Assembly (NCBI GenBank): GCA_000442125.1
Contig: KE546982.1
Location: forward strand, 519,889-583,888
Direction: 5' to 3'
From: Opeltia flavorubescens
Taxonomy: Eukaryota > Ascomycota > Lecanoromycetes > Teloschistales > Teloschistaceae
DNA length: 64,000 nucleotides
Under the pieces are notes generated by a model. It was not told the DNA's origin, ran no database searches, and saw nothing but the letters and a program-made list of their open reading frames with translations. Positions 11,210 to 23,529 of the stretch are shown here, piece after piece (the first letter of the stretch is position 1; each line of letters opens with the position of its first letter). A program made the translations under genes and the position numbers.

Positions 11210-12077
11210 TGCTGCAAAATTTGCTCACAGTTGTCGGTATGCAGGAAGACGTGTGCTGCGGATCTCTATTGTTTTTGAGATGATTTTGGCAGGATCAGAA
11301 AGGAGATAAAGTTCCGTCTAAGAGAGATATGGTGGGTCTCCGAGTCAGCCACAATCTTTTGGTTGAGCAGGTACAATCTACTTTCAAGGCATATGGATAC
11401 CAGATACAGTGTTCACTGGCCAGATATTGAACACTTTCATCCAATCAAGGACATGTAGTGCGTGATTTATTGCCACTGAATGCTAAATACAGACTGGTCA
11501 ATGGTGGTAATGTAATCGCTTTTTAATTATCAACTCTTGCCAAATCAATGAAAAGCATGGAAAACTATTATGACAAAGAACAAAGAAACATGAATTTAGC
11601 TGGAGATGCATGATACACAATCCAGCACCAAGAGTAGCTGGTCAGACCAAATGCTTCTGGGCAAATAGAGGATCACAATGCATGAAATCGTATGAGATCG
11701 TCGTGGGCAGTATACTACCCATAGAATGGAGCATAAGATTGGAAAGCAAATCCACCATAGGACTACCATAGATATCTTGTGGAAGGTCAAGCAAGATTCT
11801 ACTCTCCATCGAAGCCTCCAAGGATTACGATAATGCATACCCTGTGACCTCCGAAATTTTTCAGCCCCTCTCCTTCGAAGATGGATGGAATATGTACGCG
11901 TTGAAGGAAAATGGCAGGCTTCACTCGAGCGACGGGAAAGGAAATCTATGACAAAGTTCCAGGGAGTGCCATCCTTTCCAGCAGAAATTGGGGGATTGTA
12001 GGCCAACACAGCATCTCTAAATACAGCTTGTTGGTGGTAATCCTCCACCAAGGATGGCCATGAGTCTGATCTGAAGC
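11210..12077. other. Intergenic; one doubtful minus ORF
   Basis: A minus-strand frame 11596-12084 (162 codons) overlaps the stop region of the gene at 12078. It is rich in Trp/Arg/Ser with a poorly protein-like composition and no splice context, so I did not call it. Confidence 0.45.
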
Positions 12078-12722
12078 TCACCATAATGACACTTCTTCTT
12101 TGATGGTGTCAATAAATGTGTGTATCTTCTCGCGAGACGTACTCTCCTTTGCTTCATCCATCCTTGCCTGTCGAGCTTCGTCTAGCAAAGCCTCTAATTC
12201 CTTCTTTGTTGCGGCCATAAGCTCTTTCTTCTCCACATAAGTAGATATTGCCGCAGTGAGATCTGCTGATGCCTCTCCGCCGCGCACAAAGGTCCTTGCT
12301 TTCTGAACCGCTGCCTCAAGGTATGCGGTCATCTCATCATTGAATTGATTTTGGTCAAAGATCGTGACAAGCCTGTCACACGCCGCTTCGTTTTTTTCAA
12401 CTTGGTTAGCACGCCGCAAGGCGTCTCTTGCTTCATCTACCGCGTCATTGCGTTCTGCTAATTCTCGTCGCTTGTTGAAAATGTTGGTGTACCGGCTCGG
12501 ATTTACTCTCGTCGCTTCGCCGGAATTAACAAGGGGTATCGCGACGATGTAGCGTCGCTGTCGAGAGACATCGTGCCATTTTGCCTTCAAGTCGATAAGC
12601 ATCTCTTCGGCCAAAGATTGACCAGGCTGTGTATTCATTCAGCAGGATCAGCAGACGCGCGACACAATACTCACCTGGGAAGCCTCAAATTCTTCGAGCT
12701 TTCGCTTCTTATTATCGTCCAT
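12078..12722 (-). CDS. Coiled-coil protein with N-terminal NLS-like motif
   Basis: Unrecognised. Exon 1 (12675-12722, 16 codons) begins with NKKRKLEEFEASQ, a monopartite NLS-like cluster. A 48-bp intron (GTGAGT, CTGAT, ACACAG; phase 0) leads to exon 2, 12078-12626; total 198 aa. The rest is almost entirely helical and charged (RRELAERNDAVDEARDALRR; KKELMAATKKELEALLDEAR). No TM segment. Likely a nuclear or cytosolic oligomeric coiled coil. It matches the style of the genes at 10642 and 26847 (short basic first exon, phase-0 introns of 48 bp), though identity is not evident. Confidence 0.78.
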
Positions 12723-13916
12723 GATGTTCTATATCAGTATTACTGTCAGTGGTCAAGACGATAGCAAATTAGTGTAGCATGGTGTTACCTGACTTGTGTG
12801 TGCGTGATTTCTCCTCAATAGAATATGTTTGCTGCTGCTGGGATAGGTAAGGAAGAGAAAAAATTGCTTCGGACGTGACTCTGAAGGTGGAGAGTTGGGG
12901 ATGACGGAAGTGGATCCCAAAGAGGCATGCTGCATGATCACAATGTTTGTGTAGAGCAAACATTGTACCTTTGTTGCGTAATTGATTGCTACACACCATA
13001 TTCACCACCCACCCAACAGAATGTAGTTTTTGATGCATCACGGACCTGCTCCGGAGCAGTGAAGATGGTACCATACCGTTTAGGTCCATGGCATAATTAA
13101 TGATTGGTAAGGCTTGGGATAGTTAAGTCTTGAAGGACGTGATCAGTTGAATGTAAACGTTTTAATCGTCTTAGATGGAGAATAAACGACCGAAGGAGGA
13201 GCGAGGCCAAGCATGTTTAAAATAGGGACCATTCGGACGACCAGAATGGAAGAACACGTACTATTAAGCACTATGTTTGGCCCTGGCAGAGTCAAATCTG
13301 CGGAGGAAAGTGTACAGACTATTATCTACTACCGCTTAACCCAGTCGAATCGTCTGGAGAGCAAGGTCTTCTTTTCTTTACTGTTTAGATGCAAGCTTGC
13401 CAGCACCTGTTGCCTTGGCCAAATAGATAGATGGTATGATACAAGACGCAGAGTCTAAAAATGAGCACCAAAGCCTGAGAATCTTGGATTTCACGTGAAA
13501 AAGGAAAGATCTTTGAAAGGTGGGACAAAGGTTTTGAGAAAAGAGAAAAAATGGAATGAAGAAAGACATGTTAAAAGCTTTCATCTCGGTCGATCCAAAG
13601 ATATACCTAATAAAAGTGCTTCTTTTATTGCAGAAAATTCTCATTGATAGCATGACAGATACTGGGACTACATTTTAGATGAGAGACTAACATCTGTTGG
13701 ATCCTTCTAAGGACGGAAGCGAACCTACATCAGAGGAAAGGAGATCGGACGACTGTAAGTGCAAATAAGATGAGATGTGTAAATTTACTCAGGGAAACAA
13801 ACATACTGCCAATTTACATGGTCACCGATCATCTCGGACAACTTCGGGATTGGTATTATAGTATTATCTTTCCATCGCCTCTCAATAAACTCCAACATTA
13901 ATTTGTTTCGTGTGCA
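12723..13916. other. No supported gene
   Basis: About 1.2 kb of AT-leaning sequence. Open frames on both strands are short, lack protein-like composition and have no splice partners. Confidence 0.55.
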
Positions 13917-14395
13917 ATGGATCGCCCAGCGCGAACAACCACAGTGTCACGTTGGCAGAAGCGTCTGAGGAAGTTCTGGAAATTCGCTCGCATCGGAAGG
14001 TTGTTCCCTAAGCCCAAAGACTCACCTGACATCGAAGGTATCAAACCATTGCTGAGTCTGGAGCCGTTGCGCCAAATAGAAGAGGAGGATCAAGAGGAGA
14101 ATCTTGGAGAAGTAGCAATACCTGACTGGAAATCCAACCATCAGGACAATGATGATCGGCCCCCAACGCCACGCAGCAGAATACCAGACTCCCCATGGAA
14201 GTACCCTCTCCCTACTCAGGTCTCCCTCTCACCGTAGCTTCTCCTACCGGCAACTCTGCGCTTCAGCGGCGCTACTCACAAACGCAGTATCTCGTTCCAC
14301 CCTTCTCAAGCAGTACGGCTTTAAATAATCATACGATCAGCACTACACGAAACACAGCACGCGCCGTCCCCTCCTCGGACCGGGGTCTTGAGTGA
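13917..14395 (+). CDS. Small basic/acidic disordered protein
   Basis: Unrecognised. ATG 13917 opens a frame with a basic amphipathic start (RWQKRLRKFWKFARIGRLF), then an acidic Glu/Asp-rich and a Pro-rich part. Unspliced it stops at 14235-14237 (106 aa). A 47-bp intron (14220-14266, GTCTCC to TTCAG, phase 0) would extend it with a Ser/Thr-rich tail to 14395 (143 aa). The donor is weak, so the 3' half is tentative. No TM segment. Confidence 0.45.
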
Positions 14396-14900
14396 TCATT
14401 CGCAATGGAGGTGGTAGTGGAACCCATGTCCCGGGGGAGGAGGCGAGGACTTTACTGGGCTTCACAACATACAGCGTGCTTTTTACTTGAAAGCCGGCAT
14501 TGGAGGAAAATATTGGACTTAATCTAGTCACGATCAAGAGACTACTTCTGAACTGGGATGAGAGTACACGTTCGCGATTGGCATCCAGCTCCACCTGAAA
14601 ATCTTAAGCGAAGCAACGATTTGGTGCTCGTCATACTACATCGCAAATATCATCACTTCAATCTATTCATGTAAGGAGCTTTGATCAGATCAGTAATCTG
14701 TTCTTTGCGTGGAAATCTATCTCTATTAGGACTCTGTGCCGGAGATCTGGGGTATTCCAAACTCTATTCCTCCTACAGTTGAATATCATACAGCGTAACA
14801 CCGTTTTGCCATTCTCTGCCCCGCCCTTTTGTATTAATATTTGGGTAGGCTCATAGCGGCAGATAGAGCGAAACCGTGCAGTCGCGTTTCGGATATTAAA

Positions 14901-15077
14901 ATGAGTGAGGGAAATGGAATGTTGCCGAACTCCACGCTGATGGAACTGGTTGAGAAAGGTGCATATCTGGCTGCTGTCATCTACCAGTTCAAAGTCGAAC
15001 TCTGGCGGCTGGAAGATGCTCTAAACCTGCGGAGGATATGGGTCGTTCTGGCGTCAAGTCGAGCATACTCGGTGTAG
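14901..15077 (+). CDS. Small ORF, doubtful
   Basis: ATG-led 58-residue frame with a helical, protein-like centre (AYLAAVIYQFKVELWRLEDA). No homologue recognised and no exon partners found. It could be an exon of a larger gene or chance. Confidence 0.3.
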   Translation: MSEGNGMLPNSTLMELVEKGAYLAAVIYQFKVELWRLEDALNLRRIWVVLASSRAYSV

Positions 15078-15133
15078 GAGTACACCATCTGCCGTGGATT
15101 CAAGCCTGATACCAGATCAGCTTGGTTCCCTCA

Positions 15134-15430
15134 CTATCGACCTTGCTGTCTTCGAAAAGACCGCCAGATGGTACGGACAGTCCAAGTAATAATAACCATC
15201 ACCGCCCACCAGCTCACACAGAACACCCATAAATTCCAATCGAACATGAAGTTGATGACATCATTCATCCGCGCTTCCCACCATTGTCTCGCAGCGGCTC
15301 TTTCTGCCTGGAACATGAACATGAATCTTAAGATTCGCATACAAGACCGCATGACGAGTTCGAACAAAAAAGTCACGTAGAGTACCAGGCAAATTTTCAG
15401 AACATGAGCCAACAGAAGTTGAACGGCCAT
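15134..15430 (-). CDS. Small two-TM membrane protein
   Basis: Unrecognised, 98 aa from ATG 15430. Hydrophobic helices at about residues 5-27 and 66-86 are separated by a short loop with Met/Phe-rich and ARQWWEAR segments, and the protein ends in a basic tail (RSFRRQQGR). Hydrophobicity is too regular for a chance frame. A possible acceptor (TTGACAG) upstream of the ATG leaves room for a further 5' exon. Probably a small integral membrane protein with the basic tail cytosolic by the positive-inside rule. Confidence 0.5.
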   Translation of the reverse strand: MAVQLLLAHVLKICLVLYVTFLFELVMRSCMRILRFMFMFQAERAAARQWWEARMNDVINFMFDWNLWVFCVSWWAVMVIITWTVRTIWRSFRRQQGR

Positions 15431-16289
15431 TGAGATAGGGATGTTCGAAAGTTGCTGCTGTCAAAGAGAGAAATTAGCGTGCTCTTTGACTAAGCATGCA
15501 AGATTGTGGGAGATATACTGATAGTCTTTCCAAACAATAAATGTTCTCCGTTTCGGTGATGTATAGGGGTGGGAGCACGTTCTTTTGAAGATAGAATAAG
15601 CCTTGAGGGTTTTACTTCTGGTGCTTTTTTGATCGCTGATGAGCAATGTTGATACGAGGAAGAAGAGGGGTGGAGTTAAGACGCGTAATAAAATTAGTCA
15701 TCTGCCTCAACATGCGCGACTCGATTGAGATTCGAGTATTTATAGTCGATCGTCGGCAGAGTCTACGAAGACTTCGAAAATGGTAATTACACTGTATTTC
15801 TCCGCGTCTTTAAAACACACTGAACCGCTCGCTGGAATTACTTCGATTGTTACACGTGCGGCGATAAGTGTAGCTTTATATGTAAAGTGAAGAATTTTCT
15901 GCATTTCTATCATCTAAGAACATGCTATTGAAAAATTGTGGTTGTCCACTGAGGCAGCAGCAGCCGCCGCTTGTTGCCGCAAGAAAGAAAGCTTGGGCAG
16001 AGCCGCAACATATGCCACCCGTCAGAAGCTTGTCGCCCCCATGCCACGGTAAAGGCCGCTGGCGTTCGTTGTAGAGCAGCGCCCTAAGGATAACTGTACT
16101 AGAGACTGTTCCGTGTGCAGTGGCATGAAGCCGCCGACTGGAATGACATTGAAGAAGAATAATCGATGACGGGGTTCCAAAACCAAACAGGCTTATTTCC
16201 CGCATCCAATCTCGGAGGGACCAAAGTCACTGTAGCTGTTAGCGTTACTGTCGACGTCAACCTTATTATCATGGGGTAATCATTGGCAC
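15431..16289. other. Mostly intergenic
   Basis: A minus-strand ATG frame at 15876-16205 (109 aa, Cys/Gly-rich) lies just downstream of the gene at 16290 but has no convincing features. I did not call it. Confidence 0.4.
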
Positions 16290-17015
16290 CTACGATCCAT
16301 GGTATACATCAAACCACCCTCCCTCAAGAGAATCTCCTTCGGAAGATTGTTTGTCAGAGGCCTTGTCGCTGGTGCATCTCTGCGCCTCTTCCTGCGCCTT
16401 CCAATAGGCTTCGAAGACTTTGAGTCCTTCAATTAGGTCTGCGCCTCTCGATCTCTGCTTGTCCTTAGTGTCATTGGAGTCTAGCGTCGGTAGTTGTATC
16501 TTGCGACGGCGTATCGGGCGGATTTCCCTCTCTGGCAGCTTACACGCGATGTCGGCATTTTGCAGGAAGTGAATGATTCCAGGAAGTCTAGATATCTGTA
16601 AGTATACACCTGTCAGGCAGGAGGAGGTTTGAGGAACCTACGTGTCGACTGCCACCAAAGCAGCGATCAAAGAAGCGACCGCAAACAACTGCTTCCATGT
16701 GAAGCTGGAGAGCATATGAAATATGAGAGCGAGCTTGATGATACCTTGTGTATAGTGGTAATAAGTCAGTCGTTCCACCATTATCATGATGATTACTAGA
16801 CCGATCATTTTCAGCCTCTGCGTCGATAATCGGTTCCTTAGCAGGTGTCAGTTTCAAGCTGAATTTGAATCTTGAAGAGTTTTTCTTATTGTGGGGATCA
16901 AGCGGACTCGAGGATCTTGGCAGGCTAGACTGATGCAAGCAAGCACGAGATATCTTATCGTCAATATCACGTCACTTCGAAACGCGGGACTTGGCGGGGT
17001 GCAGATTCCAGGCAT
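16290..17015 (-). CDS. Four-exon single-TM protein with the TM helix on its own exon
   Basis: Unrecognised; visible only after splicing. Exons 16971-17015, 16745-16929, 16642-16704 and 16290-16587 give 196 aa. Introns are 41, 40 and 54 bp; the last has GTAGGT, CCTGAC and CTAG. Residues 16-76 are disordered and Ser/Asp-rich. Exon 3 (63 bp, phase 2 at both ends) encodes almost exactly one TM helix (FTWKQLFAVASLIAALVAV). Exon 4 adds a soluble tail with a basic IRPIRRRK patch, a charged helix and an acidic C-terminus. The 298-bp last exon has no internal ATG. The two shortest introns are near the lower limit for fungi, so the 5' half is less certain. Confidence 0.6.
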
Positions 17016-20000
17016 GATTGAACCAGCTTTAGAGTCAGCGGAGGAAGGTTGGTAGGATGTCTAACAACACTCCAGATATGAAGGTAGCCGGAGTGCAGAA
17101 CTTAGTCCATGAAAGGAGATCTAAATCTTTTATTTTTGATGACCTCTCGCGCATTTATCCTCCAGAACCGGTTTGATTCCCGACCCAAGATCCTTCGATT
17201 TTCGTTCAAACGATGAGCCGGGTATGTAAAGGTATTCTGTCACCTTAAAGCGAACCGTAAGACCTAGTCACCCCCTATAGACCATTACTCCCACCTGGAA
17301 TCATATGGGCGCTCTTTCTAATGGAGAGAGAAAAGACGGTCTTCGAAAAATCCCCTACTCCTGCCGTGATTCTTAAACACGGCCATACCAGAATTCATGT
17401 CGCGACATGCAGTAATTTCAGTACGGCAGCCGACTGCAGCCTTTCGAATAAACATACTAGACAAGGTATAAAGCTGATAGGATGGCTGCGCGGAGAGCAA
17501 GCCGATCTCTGAAGCCTGTGAGATGATCGGTTTCCGGCATTTTTTCAGGGTTTCATAACGAGATGGTTTTGGTTAAAGGTACGATGGCGCGCCGTCCTTT
17601 GTCCGATTTGATGACTTGTGTATTAACTGGCCAGGTAGTCATGTGAGAGATAAAGGTTTAGCTCTCTCGTTCTCGAAATCCGCTGTTGCTTGGATTGGGT
17701 ATTCGACTGGTAATGGGCTGGTTTTTGCTTGGTGGATAAATGATACGGGGAAGCTCTTTCACGTACCAATATTGAGATTTTGAAATCTTCGGTAACTCTT
17801 CGTAGCAAAAAATTTTGTCCACCACGCTTTGGTACAATTGTTATGATTTCGAGACCACGACATGACCAAAAGTCGATGTGGATGGGCAGTGGTTGACTTA
17901 CTCGCGAATGCTCCGAAGTTTTGCCGACAAGTATCCTCGTACCTCCGCCATAGTATGCGGTCGCTGGAATTACCCACCATCTCCGTTGAAGCTATTCATT
18001 CCTCCTTCATTTGTCAACGCACAGCATGGTGAACCTGTCATGCATATCCCTTTGCTCTCATAGACTCTGATGTGGTAGCCTCGCGCCAGCGTCCTAATCC
18101 CCCGGAAAGCCGTGATGTAAAGACGCTCGCCCCACAGTCTGTCAAATGGATTACATCAAAGAAGTACCTGGTGGGTCAGTCAGCTGTCTAAAGTTCAGGT
18201 ACGGACTTACTGCTATACCTGATGAAAACATATGCTGACAAAGGAACAAAGAATCAGATTGAGGCACATATTCTGCAACCCAATACAATGCCAAAAAGCC
18301 AACTTTACCAAGGGCCAACTTGAATACTCTCACTCCCGGTCAACTCACATTCCAATCTCACTACCTAAATTCACCCACACNGAGACGGCTATACGAAACC
18401 CCTACCCAAGCAAATTTCGCATACTGGCCCAGAGACCATGCATCCCCAAGACAAAGACATCGCACAGGCCCTATCACTCACTACTCCTATTTTCAATTAT
18501 TTGATTGGTTCAAAACCAGCTTTTTTGTCGTATATGGGTACCCTGACTACCTTCTAACATTGAAGGCCTGAGGGAGACCAGTCACCTGTGCGACAGATTT
18601 TTACTAGCATCTGTCCTCAGCCCTCATCTCATCGGTGGTACATTTATCGGAAGCTAGCCGCCATGCAGAAGTTATCGGATCTAGCACCTCTTATCTGACT
18701 TGCGACCTGTTTCCCGCTCTCAGGACCCAAGTGACTACTCAAGAAATTGATTTTTCAAAGAGCGAGGATTCGATTGATTTCTACGGTCTCCTGTACCCGT
18801 TCTCTTCTCTATGATCTCCGCCGGTCTATTCTATGATCCGACCGCAGAAGAACGAGACCAAGCGAGATGGGGTCTGTAATGGCGCCTCCAGCGATTCGGA
18901 TCATCTTTGACGATCCCATGAATCAACTCTGCACCAAAGCCCCGGAATGACTTTCAGACCGCGAAAGTTTGTAGCTGCTTACCCACAGACAGCATACAAC
19001 CCTGAGGAGAGGCACCCAAAAAGCGCTGGCAAGCGGATAAACCCAAGGAGAAGACATTCGTGGAGCTTAACCAAATACAAGTAGTATTTAGGCATCACCT
19101 TCCGGAAAATGCATGCCTTGCCCACAAAGATTCTCCTCAAATACCTTACTCCATAGGCACATTGCTGTTTGACGTGCACAAAAGTCAACCAAGAGCTCTC
19201 CAAATCTACAAAGGCATGAGACGGAGCTACCTGTGTTTTGGAAGAAAGGCAAGAATACCTGCAGCCCACAAAGTCTCAAGATCGCCCAGGGAGGAATGAG
19301 CGATGGAACAAAAAAGTTCTGGCGTACATACTGCCAATAATTTCATTTCCTTGGGAAAGTCCAATTGCAATTCGAACGAGATGACCTGCTCGACCCTCGT
19401 TTCCAGAAAGGATCTCCGACAACGGTGGACTGAAGCAGCAGTAGATTATTTATCAATAATACGGCTTTTCTCCACCCATATATCACGACCAAATGTCCAT
19501 CAACTTTCAAGGTACTCAATCCTCCATTCATAACGCAATCCACAACAACAGGTATCAAGGGGCGTCGTACCGTGCACTATATGCCCTTCACGACATGACA
19601 AGCTTCAAAGAAGCTATGTAATAGGGACTATAGTAGATTTCTTTCTGATGGAGATGTTACATAACGATCAAGCCAGCAGGTTACGAGATTCTCAAGACTG
19701 GCCGCCAAGCGGATACCGTGAAAAGATACGTGCTACAATTATTGGGGACCGCAGCATGCAGTGGCCGATGTATGGCTTCGTTCAATCCACCGCCTTTCTC
19801 TTTTGATTTCCTGGGTCCTGCATTCAATGGAGTATCAATCAGTCGACTTTTCCTTAGAATTTACATTCCAGGCAGTCATCATCTCCTCTACCTTTTTCAC
19901 CAAATGATTGATTTGGGAAACTTCCAACTTCTCTCAATAAGGTTTGCATCCATCAAACAACATCGGGTTTCGAACGTCAGTAACGATTGTAAATCCTCTT

Positions 20001-20553
20001 GAACCTGAAATAGTCAACGTATTCCTCTCATCGACTGCGTAGTATACCCTATCTTTCTGAAATTTTCTCGCACTTATCATGTTCGTCTGTCAACTTCATC
20101 TTCTTCCGTGGACTTCACTCCAGCAGCTGCTTTCATCATCATCGAAAACCTTCGTGGATCTTACGTCTACCTTTTACTAATTCCACAATTCCCTACCATC
20201 AAGTTGAGCAGCGTCGTAGAGCCACGAGCAAGCCATTCAGGACCGCCTTCAAAGGGAATTGGAATTCTGGTACAGACGTTGTAATACTTCGAAAGTCCAT
20301 CAGCGCCTAGGAACATTTTTACAAACTCTACTCAATTAACGAGAAGGCAGCCAGTCAAGGAATAAGACGGTAGGAGCCCCAGTTTTAAGAGCGGTGTAGG
20401 ATGTACTCAACCTATACCTCCAAATACCATGATTTTTCGATTGGTATGATTGCTTAGACTAATGTATCTGCCTAAGTGCCATCTTCAGACCTTGTGATCC
20501 ATCGATCTTTCGGACCATCATCCACAAGTACGCGCTGCGTTGCGTCTGCCAGT
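17016..20553. other. Large gene-poor stretch
   Basis: About 3.5 kb with no splice-linked coding model I can defend. Weak frames occur near 17878-18063, 18232-18571, 19030-19299 and 19718-20002. The 19.03-19.30 kb plus frame is open about 90 codons without ATG, with an equally open minus frame opposite. An N lies at 18381. I see no transposon ends, long repeats or RNA genes. Confidence 0.5.
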
Positions 20554-22684
20554 ATGCCACCTCAACCAAACAATCACCGCGAAACTAGCATCCATGCTTT
20601 GAAAAGATTATGGAACGGCAACTATCTTCCTAAAAAGTATCCGGCTGAAAATCTGGGCGATACGGTGATAATGGAATATCTTGGTCTCACGAAAGACACC
20701 ATTAAAGACAATCGCTCATTGACCTGCCTCTGGGAAGGCGATGATGCTATTATTCCCCGAGTCATCAAGAGTCAGAAGGGTACCGGGAAGCAGTGTCGCC
20801 TCACAGCAGCCGTCCTCAAGCTTGCAAGGCAGGAAATAACAGGCATCAGTGGCAAGAAGCGACCTCAGCCAGCTAAGGACCCCAGCTCGAAGCGCCTGCG
20901 TCGCGAGAAATCCTACGCCAGAATATCCGACGTACAAAGTTCGGACGATGCGTCTAATACAGACAAAAACGGCGAAATCGCCGACGGGGAGGATGATCAA
21001 GGGCGTGACGATGACGAAGAAGATACCCCTGTCAAGGTAAATACTTGCCGCTTCATATTTGCAAACGAATCTCTGTCGTCTCTGCTCTGGCTCCATTGTG
21101 ACTTCGAACACTCATTTCCAAGTAATCCTGGCTGACTGTGGATTTTAGGGTGTTGAGCAGAGCCCAGCATTCGCCCAATCTCCTTTTGAACCTGTCTCGC
21201 CCGTCTCTACCTTAACCCACTCAACCACGCGGTCCTTATCGTCGGTCTCTAGACTCAGTGGCACACCCCCAAATGACAATGAGATGTCGAAACGATTGAA
21301 GATCAGTTCTTCACAGCGGTCCGGCACCGATCAGACCTCCTTCAATCCTCTGAAAGAGNATGGCTTCCTTACAAAGGACTTTCTAATGGATGAAAATGGC
21401 GCTGGAAATCTCAACTGTCCATCGGGTAGTGCTACATCTGGTCAGGCTGACCGTCTTCCTTCTACATACTTGGAAGATCAACTGTCAGATGAAGAGCAGC
21501 TGGGATTGAAAATACCAGAACAGCCGCCATCAGAACTATATGAGCTAGCCAACAATGATGGGACGGACAAAGATGCTGTCCCAGCTATAGCTAATTCAAT
21601 ATCGTCAGTCGCAAAGCTGCCGACAACGGATATTGAGGGTGCGGTCGCTTCATTGGCACCGGGGAAATGGGTCTCAGCATCCGCCATCGAGCTCATACTC
21701 CAGATGTTCCCGCACACCGGAACTCGGGTAATCAATCAGTTTGACATCCCCCAACCTCAGAAAATCTCTTGGAAGAAAGATGTAGATAGTATTCTGTTGC
21801 CAATCTTCTATTCTTTCCATTGGATACTGGCACAGATTGATACCGTCAATGGTATAATCACTATCTATGACCATCTGTCTAACAAGCATATCAAACCTAC
21901 AAAGCAGGCGTTGCAGTCATCGCTTGCCAATTGGGATAGGAAAGACTGGGCGTGGGCCACTGTGCATAGCCCACCGCAACAGAACTCGATAGACTGTGGA
22001 GTCATCGTCGTCAGAACCGCCATAAGCATCCTCATCGGATCTGATCTCCCTACGTCACACAACAGCGATTTTTGGAGACCGATATTCGCTGCGATACTTG
22101 GTGGCGGTGATCTCACTTTACCTCGTCCCACACATGGAACCTACGTGGGAAAAGGTGGACCCCGACCTCAAGCAGCTCGACAAGAGCTGGAGTGGGCCAG
22201 GAACGAATCGTTCAAGTGGAATACCTATTGCGCCAACCTTAATTTAGCGTCAAATACACTGAGTTCTCTGCTGGACTTAGCAACACAGCATCAACGCGCA
22301 AAATCCGGAGAGTTAGAGACCGCTAAAAATCACTGCGATATCATAGATCGGTCCATTACGGAATTTCATCAACTACCTTCGACCTCATATAACGATGCCA
22401 TGAAGGAGCAAGTCCAAGCTACATATGAACACAATGCCGAGAGGGTTGCAACACTATCCGACCAGAACAAAGAACTTCAACGCAACCTACTTAACGTCCA
22501 GCGTGCCACCCAAGCCATTAATGAAGAACTCCGGTCCAGTACCCTGACCTTCAATCAGGTCAAGTCGAACCGAACCGCCGTACAGGCGAAGATTGGAGGG
22601 CAAGCGCAGTTTATAAAGGAAGATCTGGAAGGGCTTGAATCAGCCATCGCCGAGGATGCCAATAACTCCGAACAGCCATCGTAA
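20554..22684 (+). CDS. Ulp1/SENP-like (C48) cysteine protease with coiled-coil tail
   Basis: Deconjugase/isopeptidase-type protease of the SUMO-protease fold. Exon 1 20554-21036 and exon 2 21149-22684 are joined across a 112-bp intron (GTAAAT, GCTGAC, TTTTAG; phase 0), giving 672 aa. ATG 20554 is the first in frame; upstream only GTG exists. The order of catalytic motifs matches C48: HWILAQID (His about 385), IYDHLS (Asp about 402), then PQQNSIDCG with Gln about 438 and Cys about 444. So it looks catalytically intact. The N-terminal 160 residues carry a small folded part and a basic/acidic linker (KRLRREK; EDDQGRDDDEED). About 170 residues after the protease are coiled coil. An N at 21359 makes one residue ambiguous. 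Substrate (SUMO or another Ubl) is not decidable; some fungal C48 genes travel with transposons, but no element ends are seen here. Confidence 0.85.
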
Positions 22685-23529
22685 CCCCCCCTACATCAAA
22701 AAGTCCGCTATTCGATGTAAGATACTGCACTGGTTGTCACAAAGCTTTACATTTCTGGAAAGGGATACTACTCTTCCGATCATTTCTTTTTTCACGGCAC
22801 TGAAACAATAACGAAAGCTTTTCCCGCTAAGATCTGCTGGATGCTACATCCTCGTCCACAACAACTCTTTTTCTAGAAGGCAGCTACGAGACCCTTTTCA
22901 GTCATCCTGGAGAGCGATCTTGGTGGCCAGCTGCCACTCATGGAGATCACATCTGACGGGCATGAGGCGTCAGACTTTGTATGGGAGCATGCCATCAGAG
23001 CGTCAGTGTATCACGCACGGCAGAATGCTCCGGTAGGAGCAAATCAAGGTTACTCTCTTGGAATTGATCTTGTCGAAGCCAAGCCATATCTGACGAGGAA
23101 CCGATATTTTTTGCTGGTGGAATGGAGGCTTGGTTACCTGAAACAATAATAGCCTGAGCGATACATAAGTCTTCAGCCACCGGCTAAAAGATTTCATTGC
23201 CTTTGTATTTATACTACGTGATTTGGTTCTTAGCATCTCAATGCCGTTCTTTCCTCCGTGACTACTCACATGAACGTCCAGAAACAGTCGACTGTACTGC
23301 CTAGATATCTCGTAGAACAGGTTCATTCCTCTACTGTCCCCGTCGAGCGAGGTATAGATTCGCTCTAAACGTACCTAAATCGTGATAGCATCACGTACTC
23401 AAGCATCTCCTTTCCCCCTATCGGTAGACTCGCAGCACTTAGGAAACATGTGCGCAGCTGAACTTCAAAGGGATACTATATTCATTTGTATGGAAATCTA
23501 AGCTTATATGTGATGTACTTGAAATCCAT
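22685..23529. other. Mostly intergenic; weak ORFs on both strands
   Basis: Besides the doubtful plus ORF at 22940-23149, a minus frame from ATG 23326 reads about 64 codons to a CAG/GTAACC donor, but no acceptor in phase was found. Confidence 0.4.
22940..23149 (+). CDS. Small ORF, doubtful
   Basis: ATG-led 69-residue frame with balanced composition and no recognised motif. The opposite strand is also open, so chance is a real alternative. Confidence 0.22.
   Translation: MEITSDGHEASDFVWEHAIRASVYHARQNAPVGANQGYSLGIDLVEAKPYLTRNRYFLLVEWRLGYLKQ

Noticed and set aside
11596-12084. 162-codon minus ORF
   Set aside because: Overlaps the coiled-coil gene stop, Trp/Arg/Ser-rich texture, no splice context.
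19030-19299. About 90-codon plus frame with a C-x2-G-like end, considered as a gag zinc knuckle
   Set aside because: No CCHC spacing, no ATG, equally open opposite strand, no neighbouring pol-type frames.
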